Assembly (NCBI RefSeq): GCF_011059185.1
Contig: NZ_JAALFE010000014.1
Coordinates: 1-64,000 of the forward strand
DNA from: Paragemmobacter kunshanensis
GTDB lineage: Bacteria > Pseudomonadota > Alphaproteobacteria > Rhodobacterales > Rhodobacteraceae
Direction: 5' to 3'
Length of the DNA: 64,000 nucleotides
A program made the translations under genes and the position numbers. Below are positions 7,709-16,228 of the stretch, piece after piece (within the stretch, counting starts at the first letter, position 1; each line of letters starts with the position of its first letter). The notes beneath the pieces were generated by a model. It did not search any database. It had not been told where the DNA came from and saw only the letters and a program-made list of their open reading frames with translations.

Positions 7709-9517
7709 TCAGGCCCGTTCCTCCAGCGCCAGCCACTCTTCCTCGGCCGCCGAAAGGGCCAGTTGCCGCTCGGCCATCGCCTCGGTCGCCTTGCGGAACT
7801 TGATCGGCTCGCGGGTAAAGAGATCGGCATCCGAAAGCAGCTCGCCCAGGCGCGCAATCTCGGTCTCCAGCCGGTCGATGATCGCAGGCAGCGCCTCCAG
7901 CCGCTTGCGTTCGGTAAAGCTCAACCCATCCGCCTTTGGGGGTGAAACGGGCCGCTGCTCCACCCGCGCAGGCACAGGCTTCGCGGCAGGGCCGGGCTGC
8001 GCCGCCGCCGCCGGCCGCTGCGCGGCATAATCCGACCATCCTCCGGGATAGACGGTGGCCCGCCCGCCGCCTTCCAGCGCCACGGTCGCCGTCGCCACCC
8101 GGTCGATGAAATCCCTGTCATGGCTGACGAGCAGCACCGTGCCGTCATAATCGCCCAGAATGTCCTGCAACAGATCCAGCGTCTCGACGTCCAGATCATT
8201 GGTCGGCTCGTCCAGGATCAACAGGTTCGACGGCTTTGCCATCAGTTTCGCCAGCAGAAGCCGCGCCTTCTCTCCCCCCGAAAGGCTCCTGACCGGCGCC
8301 CTTGCCTGCGCCTCGTCGAAGAGGAAATCCTTCAGATAGGCCACCACATGCCGTGGCGTTCCCCGCACCATGACCTGGTCCGCAGCACCCGAGACGCGCA
8401 TCTGCGGATCTCCCACCAGATTGTCCCAGAGGCTGGCCTCGGCATCCAGTTGGGCCCGCGTCTGATCAAAGACCGCAACCTCCAGATTGGTGCCCAGCGT
8501 GACGCTGCCCCGATCCGGGGCCACCTCGCCCACCAGCATCTTCAGCAGCGTCGTCTTGCCCACGCCGTTCGGCCCCACAAAGGCCACCCGATCCCCGCGC
8601 AGGATGCGCAGGTCAAGGCCGCGCAGGATGACCTGATCCCCAAAGGCCTTTTCCAGCCCCCGCGCCTCGATCACCTTCCTGCCGCTGGTCGGGCCGGTCT
8701 CGAACTCCATCGCCGCCGTGCCCTGGCGGCGGATCATCGAGGACCGCTCCTCCCGCAGGGCGGCAAGGGCGCGCACGCGCCCCATGTTGCGCTTGCGTCT
8801 GGCGCTGATGCCCTCGACGGCCCATTTCGCCTCGGCCTTGATCTTGCGTTCCAGCTTGTGGCGGGCCTCGTCCTCTTCCGCCCAGACCGTCTCGCGCCAT
8901 TCCTCGAACCCGTCGAACCCGGATTCGCGCCGCCGCACCTCTCCCCTGTCAATCCACAGGGTTGCCCGCGTCAGTGCCCGCAGGAAACTCCGGTCATGGC
9001 TGATCACCACAAAGGCCGCCCGCGTGGCGGAAAGCTCCGCCTCCAGCCATTCGATCGCCTGGATATCCAGATGGTTCGTCGGTTCGTCCAGCAGCATCAG
9101 TTCCGGCGCCTCGGCCAAAAGCTTGGCCAGCGCTGCCCGCCGCCGCTCCCCGCCCGAGGCCGTGGCCACCGGGGTTTCGGGGCGGAACTTCAAGCCCTCT
9201 GCCACCATGGCCACGCGATAGACATCCGTTTCCGGCAAGGCGCTTGCGGCATAATCCCCCAGCGTGGCAAAGGCCGAAAGATCGGGATCCTGCTCCATAT
9301 AGCCCACGGTGACCCCGGGCGGTATCACCCGGCTGCCCTGATCGGGATCCACCAGCCCGGCCATCACCTTCATCAGGGTCGATTTCCCCGAGCCATTGCG
9401 CCCGACCAGCGCCACCCGGTCACCCGGCTGCACGACAAGATCCAGCCCGTCAAAGACGGGGTTTCCACCGAAGGTCAGCGAAATCGACGAAAGCTGCAGA
9501 AGGGGTGCGCGTGCCAT
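7709..9517 (-). CDS. ABC-F family ATPase (Uup-like)
   Basis: 602 residues, soluble, two ABC cassettes and no membrane segment. Cassette 1: Walker A GRNGSGKST (39-47), signature SGGERRRAAL (121-130), Walker B MLLDEPTNHLD (141-151). An inter-domain helical linker (about 205-280) is rich in Arg/Lys/Glu. Cassette 2: Walker A GPNGVGKTT (315-323), signature LSGGEKARLL, Walker B LILDEPTNDLD. A C-terminal basic coiled-coil tail (about 535-602) follows, as in Uup, which binds DNA. ABC-F proteins act on ribosomes or, for Uup, also on DNA junctions. Which applies here is not visible. Confidence 0.88.
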   Translation of the reverse strand: MARAPLLQLSSISLTFGGNPVFDGLDLVVQPGDRVALVGRNGSGKSTLMKVMAGLVDPDQGSRVIPPGVTVGYMEQDPDLSAFATLGDYAASALPETDVYRVAMVAEGLKFRPETPVATASGGERRRAALAKLLAEAPELMLLDEPTNHLDIQAIEWLEAELSATRAAFVVISHDRSFLRALTRATLWIDRGEVRRRESGFDGFEEWRETVWAEEDEARHKLERKIKAEAKWAVEGISARRKRNMGRVRALAALREERSSMIRRQGTAAMEFETGPTSGRKVIEARGLEKAFGDQVILRGLDLRILRGDRVAFVGPNGVGKTTLLKMLVGEVAPDRGSVTLGTNLEVAVFDQTRAQLDAEASLWDNLVGDPQMRVSGAADQVMVRGTPRHVVAYLKDFLFDEAQARAPVRSLSGGEKARLLLAKLMAKPSNLLILDEPTNDLDVETLDLLQDILGDYDGTVLLVSHDRDFIDRVATATVALEGGGRATVYPGGWSDYAAQRPAAAAQPGPAAKPVPARVEQRPVSPPKADGLSFTERKRLEALPAIIDRLETEIARLGELLSDADLFTREPIKFRKATEAMAERQLALSAAEEEWLALEERA

Positions 9518-9559
9518 GGCCGATCAGGTATGCGGGCAGGCAGGCGCCGTCAACGCCCC

Positions 9560-10300
9560 TCAGACGGCATCCGCCCGCAAGAGCCGCGCCCGGGCGGGCG
9601 GGATGGCGGCGATATCGACCACGGTCAGAACATGCAGAGTGCCGAGGTCGCGGTCGATGACCGCATGATCGCTGACCCATCCCCCCATCGCCAGATAGCT
9701 GCGCAAGAGGCCCGGCATCTGCTGCAGCGCCTGGCGTTCATCGAACGGCCCTGCAGGCAGGGCCACCACCTCGCCGCCCCTTTGCCCCGGACCAAGGCCC
9801 TCCGGTGGCCTGTGCCGCGCGCCCAGAAGGGCCAGGGCATCACGATGGGTCGCCGGATCCGTTCCCGGAAAGGATGAACAGCCGAACAGGGCAACGGCAC
9901 CCAGCGCCTCCACCATCCGGGTCAGCCCTGCCCATGCGATGCGCAGCACATCCGGATCGCCCTGCCCTTCGGCAAGGCAGAACCGCCCGATCTCCAGCTT
10001 CGGGCCGCGGAGGCCGCGCAGTGGCTGCAGATCGTAGAACTGCGCGGAATAGCAGGAAGACAGGTCATTCCCCGTCCCAAGCGACAGAAAGCGGCAGGTG
10101 GCGACCAGATCCCCGCCCTCGGTCTCGATCATCAGATGTCGGCAATGTGCGTCGAACGCGTCCCGATCAAGACCATCCCGCGCGCCCCTGCCCGCGCCGG
10201 GCTGGCGAAATGCGAGGTAGCGCAGGCGCTGCACGGCGCGCAGATCCCCGGACGTCTCGGCGAGACGGGCCCGAAATCGGCCCTTGCAGAACGGCAGCAC
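9560..10300 (-). CDS. olsB: L-ornithine N(alpha)-acyltransferase (ornithine lipid synthesis)
   Basis: 246 residues, GNAT fold. It transfers a 3-hydroxyacyl chain from ACP to ornithine, giving lyso-ornithine lipid, a phosphate-free membrane lipid. Typical segments: GRFRARLAETSGDLRAVQRLRYLAF, LVATCRFL, YSAQFYDL, KLEIGRFCLAEG and LFGCSSFPGTDP. The GTG at 10300 is preferred because GGGGAGGGAG lies 9 bases upstream and the N terminus then matches the family; another GTG at 10333 would add 11 residues. OlsA (the second acyltransferase) is not next to it. The gene is divergent from msrB. Confidence 0.8.
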   Translation of the reverse strand: MLPFCKGRFRARLAETSGDLRAVQRLRYLAFRQPGAGRGARDGLDRDAFDAHCRHLMIETEGGDLVATCRFLSLGTGNDLSSCYSAQFYDLQPLRGLRGPKLEIGRFCLAEGQGDPDVLRIAWAGLTRMVEALGAVALFGCSSFPGTDPATHRDALALLGARHRPPEGLGPGQRGGEVVALPAGPFDERQALQQMPGLLRSYLAMGGWVSDHAVIDRDLGTLHVLTVVDIAAIPPARARLLRADAV

Positions 10301-10411
10301 GGAACAGGCTCCCTCCCCGCTTGGCGTTGGCACGACAGAGCCCTAGATATGGGCCAGGCCCGTGGGCGGGTGCAAGCCCCCGGGGACAGTCGCTACAAGA
10401 AAGGATGCCCC

Positions 10412-10804
10412 ATGGACAAGGTGGTCAAGTCGGATGCGGAATGGCGGGCGGAACTGTCCGATCTGGCCTATCGCGTCACCCGCAAGCATGCCACCGAACG
10501 CGCCTTCACGCATGACGACTTCCCCAAGAAGCCCGGCACCTTCCGCTGCATCTGTTGCGGTGCGCCCCTCTTCGATGCCCGCACGAAATTCGACAGCGGC
10601 ACAGGCTGGCCCTCGTTCTGGCAGCCCATCGACCCAGAAATGGTCGGCGAACAGGAAGATCGAACGCTGTGGATGCGCCGGACAGAGGTGCATTGCAACC
10701 GGTGCGACGCGCATCTCGGCCATGTCTTTCCCGATGGCCCCGCCCCGACCGGGTTGCGCTATTGCATCAACGGCGTTTCGTTGAGTTTCGACCCCGAGGA
10801 ATGA
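10412..10804 (+). CDS. msrB: Peptide-methionine (R)-S-oxide reductase
   Basis: 130 residues. Reduces methionine-R-sulfoxide in proteins with thioredoxin. Zinc site of two Cys pairs: FRCICCGAPLF and HCNRCDAHLGHVFPDG. FDSGTGWPSFWQP is the substrate pocket, and the catalytic Cys is in LRYCINGVSLSF near the C terminus. ATG at 10412 follows AAAGGA with good spacing. It is monocistronic and ends in a hairpin shared with the convergent lipoprotein gene. Confidence 0.95.
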   Translation: MDKVVKSDAEWRAELSDLAYRVTRKHATERAFTHDDFPKKPGTFRCICCGAPLFDARTKFDSGTGWPSFWQPIDPEMVGEQEDRTLWMRRTEVHCNRCDAHLGHVFPDGPAPTGLRYCINGVSLSFDPEE

Positions 10805-10808
10805 GAAA

Positions 10809-10838
10809 GGGCGCGTCCTCCGGACGCGCCCCCTTGCC
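10809..10838. terminator. Bidirectional terminator between msrB and bamE
   Basis: Perfect 10-bp stem GGGCGCGTCC (10809-10818), loop TCC, GGACGCGCCC (10822-10831), then CCTTGCCCTTT. It is placed between two convergent stops. Confidence 0.7.
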
Positions 10839-10859
10839 CTTTCCGTGGGTTTCCCCGGA

Positions 10860-11342
10860 TCAGTCGCCCGTGATGACACCGGGCGCGATCCGGCCAAAGC
10901 TTCCCAAAAGCTGCTGGATCAGGCTGAGGCCCTTCACATTCGTCTCGGTCACGCGCCGTGACAGGGGCACGACCTTTCCGCGTTCCAGCCCGAAGCGCTC
11001 GACATTCTCGACCCGCCCGGCTTCTGTGAAGGTAATCGAAACCACCTGCCGGTCGATCTCCTTCGGCTCGAACGCCCCGCGATAGGCCCAGCGGCTTTGC
11101 ACATAGAACCAGCCGACATCGTTCAGCAGGCCCGAAGCGGTTGGCCGTCCGATCTTTTCCGTCACGGTTTCGCGGGTATCGACACCGACTTCCACCAGCG
11201 CCAGATCATCATCCGTGGGGACATAGCCATGATTGCGATAGACCGTCGCGCAGGCCGCAAGGAACAGCATCGCGCCGACAAGACCGAAGCGGAGGCCCCT
11301 GCCGATCGCCGCAGAGGCCGAAGTTTTATCGAAAAGCCCCAT
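10860..11342 (-). CDS. bamE: BamE/SmpA/OmlA-type outer-membrane lipoprotein
   Basis: 160 residues. A lipoprotein signal with the lipobox LAAC (Cys near residue 31) is followed by YRNHGYVPTDDDLALVEVGVDTRETVTEKIGRPTASG, the BamE/SmpA fold, which packs on BamA/BamD during barrel assembly. The C-terminal extension (ERGKVVPLSRRVTETN... to the end) is the form common in alphaproteobacteria. The start at 11342 follows AGGGAA. Transcribed away from yceD; the 225-base gap to it holds both promoters but no clear motif. Confidence 0.85.
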   Translation of the reverse strand: MGLFDKTSASAAIGRGLRFGLVGAMLFLAACATVYRNHGYVPTDDDLALVEVGVDTRETVTEKIGRPTASGLLNDVGWFYVQSRWAYRGAFEPKEIDRQVVSITFTEAGRVENVERFGLERGKVVPLSRRVTETNVKGLSLIQQLLGSFGRIAPGVITGD

Positions 11343-11567
11343 TCCGTTCCCTACCTGCCTCTGCCATCCGTATCAGCCGGACAACCGCCTTGCCTTGTCT
11401 TGCTTCGCCCAAGGACGTATTGCAAAGCATATGACGGCACGCGGCGCTTTGTCTTCGGCTTACAGAAGGTTGGCCTGCTGTTCAAGAATGGAACGGCACA
11501 GGCCCCTGCCGCTGGACAGTCTATTCTCGGCAAGACGCCCGGAAACGCCGACGGCGGAGTGAGGCAG

Positions 11568-12158
11568 ATGACACAGAAGACCGACAGACCCAAGGCGGAC
11601 GCAGCCTTCCCTGCGCCGCTGCGCACGGCCACTCTGCCCGCACGCAAGCCCACGCGCTTTGATCTGCGCCCCGATGCCGCGCTTCGACAGCAGATCGCAG
11701 ACAGCCTTGGCCTGCTGGGCCTCTCCGCCCTTGGCTTTCGGGGCGAGATCCGGCCCGTCGGTCGACATGATTTCCAGCTTGAAGCCGATCTGGTCGCAAG
11801 CTTCGTGCAGCCCTGCTCCATCACCTTGGCCCCCGTTCCCGGCGAAATCTCGGAAACCGTGCGGCGAAGCTACCTGTCGGATTGGCAGGAACCCGAGGGA
11901 GTCGAAGTCGAAATGCCCGAGGACGACACCCAGGAACCGATGCCCGAAGAGATCGACCTCGGCGCCGTCATGGTCGAATCCCTGGAACTTGCACTGCCAC
12001 TTTATCCAAGGGCGCCCGGAGCCGAACTTGGCGAGGCCGTCTTTGCCGCCCCCGGGGCGGAACCGCTGAAGGATGCCGACCTTCGGCCCTTTGCCGGTCT
12101 CGCGGCCCTCAGGGACCGGCTTTCATCGGACGGCGAAGGCGAAGATGGCGGCAAATGA
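11568..12158 (+). CDS. yceD: DUF177 (YceD) family protein
   Basis: 196 residues. DUF177 proteins are encoded next to rpmF in many bacteria and are linked to 23S rRNA accumulation. The core shows GLLGLSALGFRGEIRPVGRHDFQLEADLVASFVQPCSITL, and the acidic half contains DLGAVMVESLELALPLYPRAPGAEL, which matches the family motif VDLGELVAEELLLALP...P. The start at 11568 follows a GAGTGAGG segment. rpmF follows after 160 bases. Confidence 0.85.
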   Translation: MTQKTDRPKADAAFPAPLRTATLPARKPTRFDLRPDAALRQQIADSLGLLGLSALGFRGEIRPVGRHDFQLEADLVASFVQPCSITLAPVPGEISETVRRSYLSDWQEPEGVEVEMPEDDTQEPMPEEIDLGAVMVESLELALPLYPRAPGAELGEAVFAAPGAEPLKDADLRPFAGLAALRDRLSSDGEGEDGGK

Positions 12159-12287
12159 CAGCCTTTTTCGCAACGCAAGAAAGGGGCTTGCGCCCAAGCC
12201 GAATCCGGGTATTTTCCGCGCCTCGTCCGATGGCTGTTATCGGCTCGCGCAGAAAGCGGGCAAACCGCTGATCGCAAAGCAAAATCC

Positions 12288-12299
12288 GGGGCATGCCCC
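12288..12299 (+). promoter_or_regulatory. Palindrome in the rpmF leader
   Basis: GGGGCATGCCCC, a perfect 12-bp palindrome, ends 19 bases before the rpmF start. A second hairpin (GGCTTG-CGCC-CAAGCC) lies farther upstream in the 160-base gap. Either could be part of a promoter or leader control of L32 synthesis; no direct evidence. Confidence 0.3.
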
Positions 12300-12318
12300 C
12301 ACTATCCGAGGTTGAGAC

Positions 12319-12525
12319 ATGGCTGTCCCTCAGAACCGAGTCACCCGTTCGCGCCGCAACATGCGCCGTGCGCATGATGCGCTGGTTGCCGGCAATCCGC
12401 AGGAATGCTCCAACTGTGGCGAACTGAAGCGCCCGCACCACGTCTGTGGCGCCTGCGGCCATTACGACGCGCGTGAAGTCGTGGCGACCGCCAAGGAAGT
12501 CGATCTGGACGAGGACGCGGCGTAA
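12319..12525 (+). CDS. rpmF: Large-subunit ribosomal protein bL32
   Basis: 68 residues, full L32 length. The basic N terminus [20 protein letters not shown] is diagnostic. The four-Cys zinc form is kept: CSNC at 30-33 and CGAC at 43-46. GAGG lies 8 bases before the ATG. First gene of the rpmF-plsX-fabH-ihfA run; plsX begins 24 bases later, so L32 and phospholipid synthesis are probably co-transcribed. Confidence 0.97.
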   Translation: MAVPQNRVTRSRRNMRRAHDALVAGNPQECSNCGELKRPHHVCGACGHYDAREVVATAKEVDLDEDAA

Positions 12526-12549
12526 GCCGCATCCCGCACGCCCAGCCCG

Positions 12550-13683
12550 ATGGTCAACGGACTTCACACTCCGGCAACCGAAAGCGGGCGGCGCATCGTC
12601 ATTTCCGTTGACGCCATGGGTGGCGACCGGGGGCCGGCAGCAGTTGTTGCCGGTCTTGCCTTGTCTGTGGCGGCCCATGCCGATGTCGACTTCATCCTTC
12701 ATGGCAAGGAAGCCGAACTCTCCCGCCTGCTGGCGAAGGAAACGGGACTTGCCGGCCGCGTGACCCTTCGCCACGCCGACAGGATCGTGTCCATGCAGGA
12801 CAAGCCGAGCCAGGTCATGCGCAACGGCGACGGCACCTCGATGTGGTCCTGCATCGAAAGCGTCAAGCAGGGCGAGGCGAAGGTTGCCGTCTCCTGCGGC
12901 AATACCGGCGCCTTGATGGCCATTTCGATGATCCGCCTGCGCAGACTGCCCGGCATCAACCGACCGGCCATCGCCAGCCTCTGGCCATCGCGCAATGCCG
13001 TCGGCTTCAATGTCATGCTCGACATGGGCGCGGATGTGAAGGCCGAGGCGGGCGATCTTCTGCAATTCGCCATGATGGGGGCATCCTATGCCCGCAATGG
13101 CCTTGGCCTGACGCGCCCGCGGGTGGGCCTGCTGAATGTGGGCACCGAAGAACACAAGGGCCGGGCGGAACTGAAGGAAGCGCACGAGCTTCTGGGCGCT
13201 GCCGCCGAATCCGGAAGCTTCGATTTCATCGGCTTCGTCGAAGGCAGCGACATCCCCTCTGACCGGGTCGATGTCATCGTGACTGACGGTTTCACCGGCA
13301 ATGTGGCCCTGAAGACAGGGGAAGGCACGGCCAAGCTGATCTCGGATTTCCTGCGCGAGGAATTCAATGCCTCGATCTTTTCGCGGCTTGCCGCCCTCTT
13401 CGCACTTGGCACCCTGCGCCGCCTGCAGCGCCGGATGGATCCGCGCCGGGCGAATGGCGGGGTCTTTCTCGGGCTGAACGGCACGGTGGTGAAATCCCAC
13501 GGATCTGCCGATGCAACCGGCGTTGCCGCAGCCATCGGCCTTGCACGCCAACTCGCCGCCGCCGACTTTCAGGATCGTCTTGCCGCCCGGGTTGCGTCTG
13601 CTGCCCGTGCGGGGCAGGATGACGCCACAGACAAAGCCCCGTCCGATGCGGCATCGGGGTCGGGAGGCGGGACAACAGAATGA
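12550..13683 (+). CDS. plsX: Phosphate acyltransferase PlsX
   Basis: 377 residues. Makes acyl-phosphate from acyl-ACP for the PlsY step of phosphatidic acid synthesis; peripheral membrane. IVISVDAMGGDRGP is the signature start, followed by VSCGNTGALMA, RPAIASLWPS, GLLNVGTEEHKG, VDVIVTDGFTGNVALKTGEG and VVKSHGSADATG. The first 15 residues are not conserved, so a start slightly downstream is possible, but no ATG is. The Gly/Ser/Asp-rich C-terminal 30 residues look disordered. The stop overlaps the fabH ATG (ATGA). Confidence 0.96.
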   Translation: MVNGLHTPATESGRRIVISVDAMGGDRGPAAVVAGLALSVAAHADVDFILHGKEAELSRLLAKETGLAGRVTLRHADRIVSMQDKPSQVMRNGDGTSMWSCIESVKQGEAKVAVSCGNTGALMAISMIRLRRLPGINRPAIASLWPSRNAVGFNVMLDMGADVKAEAGDLLQFAMMGASYARNGLGLTRPRVGLLNVGTEEHKGRAELKEAHELLGAAAESGSFDFIGFVEGSDIPSDRVDVIVTDGFTGNVALKTGEGTAKLISDFLREEFNASIFSRLAALFALGTLRRLQRRMDPRRANGGVFLGLNGTVVKSHGSADATGVAAAIGLARQLAAADFQDRLAARVASAARAGQDDATDKAPSDAASGSGGGTTE

Positions 13684-14651
13684 CGATACGAGCCGTCGTG
13701 GCGGGCGTCGGGCACTATCTGCCCGAAAGGCTTGTCTCCAATGCCGATCTGGAAGCACTGGTCGAGACGTCTGACGAATGGATCCGCACCCGATCGGGGA
13801 TCGAACGTCGGCATTTCGCGGCTGAGGGGCAGACAACGTCGGATATGGCGATCCGCGCCGCGCAGGCCGCCTTGCAGGACGCCGGGCTGACGCCGGACGA
13901 TCTGGATGCGATCATTCTTGCCACATCCACGGCAGACCTTACCTTTCCTTCTGCCGCGACCATGGTTCAGGCCGGGCTTGGCATGACGCGCGGCTTCGCC
14001 TACGACGTGCAGGCCGTCTGCGCCGGTTTCGTCTTTGCCATGGCGAATGCGAATGCGCTGATCCTGTCGGGCCAGGCGCGCCGAGTCCTGGTGATCGGGG
14101 CAGAAACCTTTTCGCGCCTGATGGACTGGTCGGATCGGTCGACCTGCGTCCTGTTCGGTGACGGGGCGGGTGCGCTGATCCTCGAAGCGGCCGAGGGCAA
14201 TGGCACGACCGAGGATCGCGGCATCCTGTCGACCGATCTCAATTCCGATGGCCGGCATCGCGACATTCTCTATGTCGATGGTGGCGTTTCCACCGGGACG
14301 ACCGGGCATCTTCGGATGCAGGGAAAGGAAGTCTTCCGCCACGCCGTGGAAAAGCTGGCCGAAACCGCCCATGCGGCGCTGGCCAAGGTGGGGCTGTCCG
14401 GCGGGGATGTCGATTGGATCGTGCCCCATCAGGCCAATATCCGCATCATCGAGGCCACGGCCAAGCGGATGCAGGTGCCGATGGACCATGTGATCGTGAC
14501 GGTGCAGGATCACGGAAACACGTCCGCCGCCTCGATCCCGCTTGCACTGTCGGTCGGAAAGGCGCGTGGGCAGATCAAGCAGGGCGACCTGCTGGTGACG
14601 GAAGCCATCGGCGGGGGCCTTGCCTGGGGTTCGGTCGTTCTGCGCTGGTGA
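13680..14651 (+). CDS. fabH: 3-oxoacyl-ACP synthase III
   Basis: 323 residues. Starts fatty-acid synthesis by condensing acetyl-CoA with malonyl-ACP. The catalytic triad is visible: Cys114 in DVQAVCAGFVFA, His in VPHQANIRI, Asn in DHGNTSAAS. The GDGAGALIL and GGGLAWGSVVLRW C terminus are typical. It overlaps plsX by 4 bases (ATGA), so translational coupling is likely. ihfA follows after 95 bases. Confidence 0.97.
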   Translation: MTIRAVVAGVGHYLPERLVSNADLEALVETSDEWIRTRSGIERRHFAAEGQTTSDMAIRAAQAALQDAGLTPDDLDAIILATSTADLTFPSAATMVQAGLGMTRGFAYDVQAVCAGFVFAMANANALILSGQARRVLVIGAETFSRLMDWSDRSTCVLFGDGAGALILEAAEGNGTTEDRGILSTDLNSDGRHRDILYVDGGVSTGTTGHLRMQGKEVFRHAVEKLAETAHAALAKVGLSGGDVDWIVPHQANIRIIEATAKRMQVPMDHVIVTVQDHGNTSAASIPLALSVGKARGQIKQGDLLVTEAIGGGLAWGSVVLRW

Positions 14652-14746
14652 CACGGCGCCTGTCTTAAACCAGCCCGACAAGCTGTTGATATTGACTCGG
14701 AAATCCAAAGCGCTCACTCTGTCCCGAAATGCCCGGGGGGGACAGG

Positions 14747-15049
14747 ATGAGTGAGACGACACTAACCCGCATGGATCTGTCGGAAGCCGTGTTCCGCGAG
14801 GTCGGGCTTTCCAGAAACGAAAGCGCCCTGCTTGTCGAAAGCGTGTTGCAGCACATCTCGGACGCGCTGGCCAGCGGCGAGACGGTCAAGATCTCCTCAT
14901 TCGGGACGTTTTCGGTGCGTGACAAGTCCGCCCGTGTCGGACGCAATCCGAAGACCGGCGATGAAGTGCCGATCAGCCCCCGCCGCGTTCTGACATTCCG
15001 GCCCTCCCATCTGATGAAGGATCGCGTGGCCGCCGGATCCAGAAAGTAA
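14747..15049 (+). CDS. ihfA: Integration host factor alpha subunit
   Basis: 100 residues, a DNA-bending HU/IHF-fold protein. [23 protein letters not shown] is the IhfA N terminus. [29 protein letters not shown] contains the beta arm with the intercalating Pro in RNPKTG. The start at 14747 (GGACAGG upstream) gives the standard length. Its place after fabH and before a MerR gene is conserved in alphaproteobacteria. Confidence 0.96.
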   Translation: MSETTLTRMDLSEAVFREVGLSRNESALLVESVLQHISDALASGETVKISSFGTFSVRDKSARVGRNPKTGDEVPISPRRVLTFRPSHLMKDRVAAGSRK

Positions 15050-15064
15050 GGAGCTGACCCGCCG

Positions 15065-16012
15065 ATGGAGAAATCCCCAGAGGCGTTCCGCACCATCAGT
15101 GAGGTTGCCGATTTCCTTGAAACCCCCGCGCATGTGCTGCGGTTCTGGGAGAGCCGTTTCCCGCAGATCCGCCCGGTAAAGCGCGCGGGCGGACGTCGCT
15201 ATTACCGGCCCGGCGACGTGGCGCTTCTGGCCGGGATCAAGAAGCTGTTGCACGACGAAGGGATGACAATCCGTGGCGTGCAGAAAATCCTTAGGGAACA
15301 TGGCATTCGCCACGTTGCGGGCCTTGCCGAAGGGTTTGGCGGCGATGCCGTCGAAGGCATGCTGGATCCGGCGGCTGCGGCGGCGCTGTTCCGCAGCGAC
15401 ATTGCCGATGACGACGGCGAGCAAGGCACCGACGAGACCCACAGCGCGCAGATCATCTCGCTTGAAGTGGCCCTCGGCCGGGCCGAGCAGATCCCCCCCG
15501 CAGAGGGGCGGCCCTGGCCCCAGGATCCCGGCGATCTTGCGGATGCCACAACCGAGGCCGCCCTGTGGCCCACGGATGCGCAGGATGAAGGCCCTTATCC
15601 CGCTTCTGCAGAGGCTGCGGCGTCTGCGGCGGAGATCGGCGCAGAAATGGGCCGTTCGGAAGACGCCCATCCCGATGGCCCGGGTTCGACTGACGACGAT
15701 GGCGATGCAGCCCTGCGGGACGAAGAGCCGATCCCCTCTGCGGATGCCGAAGCCAGTTCCGATGACCCGGAGATGGCAGAAGGCGATGCAGCCGGATTGC
15801 CCGCACCCAACGGGGATGTGGACAGCGAATCGACGGAAGGCCCCCCATCGGCAGAGCCTGCGATTGCGGTGGAACCTACGGTTGCAGCGCTCTTGCGGCA
15901 GCGTAGCGAGGTGCAGGTGGCGGCAATTCAACCCGATCTGATCAGGTTGCGTGACCGGCTTGCCGATCTGCGGAATCGCGTGGCAGAAGCCGCGCGACGC
16001 AGGGCACGGTGA
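15065..16012 (+). CDS. MerR-family regulator with long acidic tail
   Basis: 315 residues. The MerR winged helix is at about 8-80: [25 protein letters not shown], then [33 protein letters not shown]. From about residue 100 to 285 the chain is low-complexity, rich in Asp/Glu/Ala/Pro, and looks disordered. It ends in a basic helix ([24 protein letters not shown]). No metal-sensing Cys pattern. This gene regularly sits between ihfA and tRNA-Pro in the group; its targets are not known to me. Confidence 0.85.
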   Translation: MEKSPEAFRTISEVADFLETPAHVLRFWESRFPQIRPVKRAGGRRYYRPGDVALLAGIKKLLHDEGMTIRGVQKILREHGIRHVAGLAEGFGGDAVEGMLDPAAAAALFRSDIADDDGEQGTDETHSAQIISLEVALGRAEQIPPAEGRPWPQDPGDLADATTEAALWPTDAQDEGPYPASAEAAASAAEIGAEMGRSEDAHPDGPGSTDDDGDAALRDEEPIPSADAEASSDDPEMAEGDAAGLPAPNGDVDSESTEGPPSAEPAIAVEPTVAALLRQRSEVQVAAIQPDLIRLRDRLADLRNRVAEAARRRAR

Positions 16013-16075
16013 TCATCCGCGAAATGCGCTTTCGTGCTTGCCCCTGCCCGGAATATCGGTATGTATCCCGCCTGT

Positions 16076-16153
16076 CGGGCCGTGGCGCAGCCTGGTTAGC
16101 GCGTCCGTCTGGGGGGCGGAAGGTCGTGAGTTCGAATCTCACCGGCCCGACCA
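16076..16153 (+). tRNA. tRNA-Pro (anticodon GGG)
   Basis: A full cloverleaf can be drawn. The acceptor CGGGCCG (16076-16082) pairs with CGGCCCG (16143-16149), discriminator A and an encoded CCA end at 16153. The D arm contains GCGCAGCCTGGTTAGCGC. The anticodon loop reads CTGGGGG, giving GGG. The T arm has GTTCGAATC. Reads CCC/CCU proline codons, abundant in this GC-rich genome. Confidence 0.95.
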
Positions 16154-16160
16154 ACACCGA

Positions 16161-16203
16161 AACCGCCCGCCTGCCCAGTGGCAGCGCGGGCGGTTCCGTT
16201 TCT
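16161..16203 (+). terminator. Terminator of tRNA-Pro
   Basis: Stem AACCGCCCGC (16161-16170) with GCGGGCGGTT (16186-16195), inner stem CTGCC-CAGT-GGCAG, then CCGTTTCTGG. It starts 8 bases past the tRNA CCA end. Confidence 0.7.
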
Positions 16204-16228
16204 GGCTTCTGATCGGGGGATAGGCGGA

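Noticed and set aside
16178-16228. Upstream extension of the DCD-family gene
   Set aside because: The extra codons come from the tRNA terminator hairpin and are not conserved-looking; ATG 16229 fits the family start.
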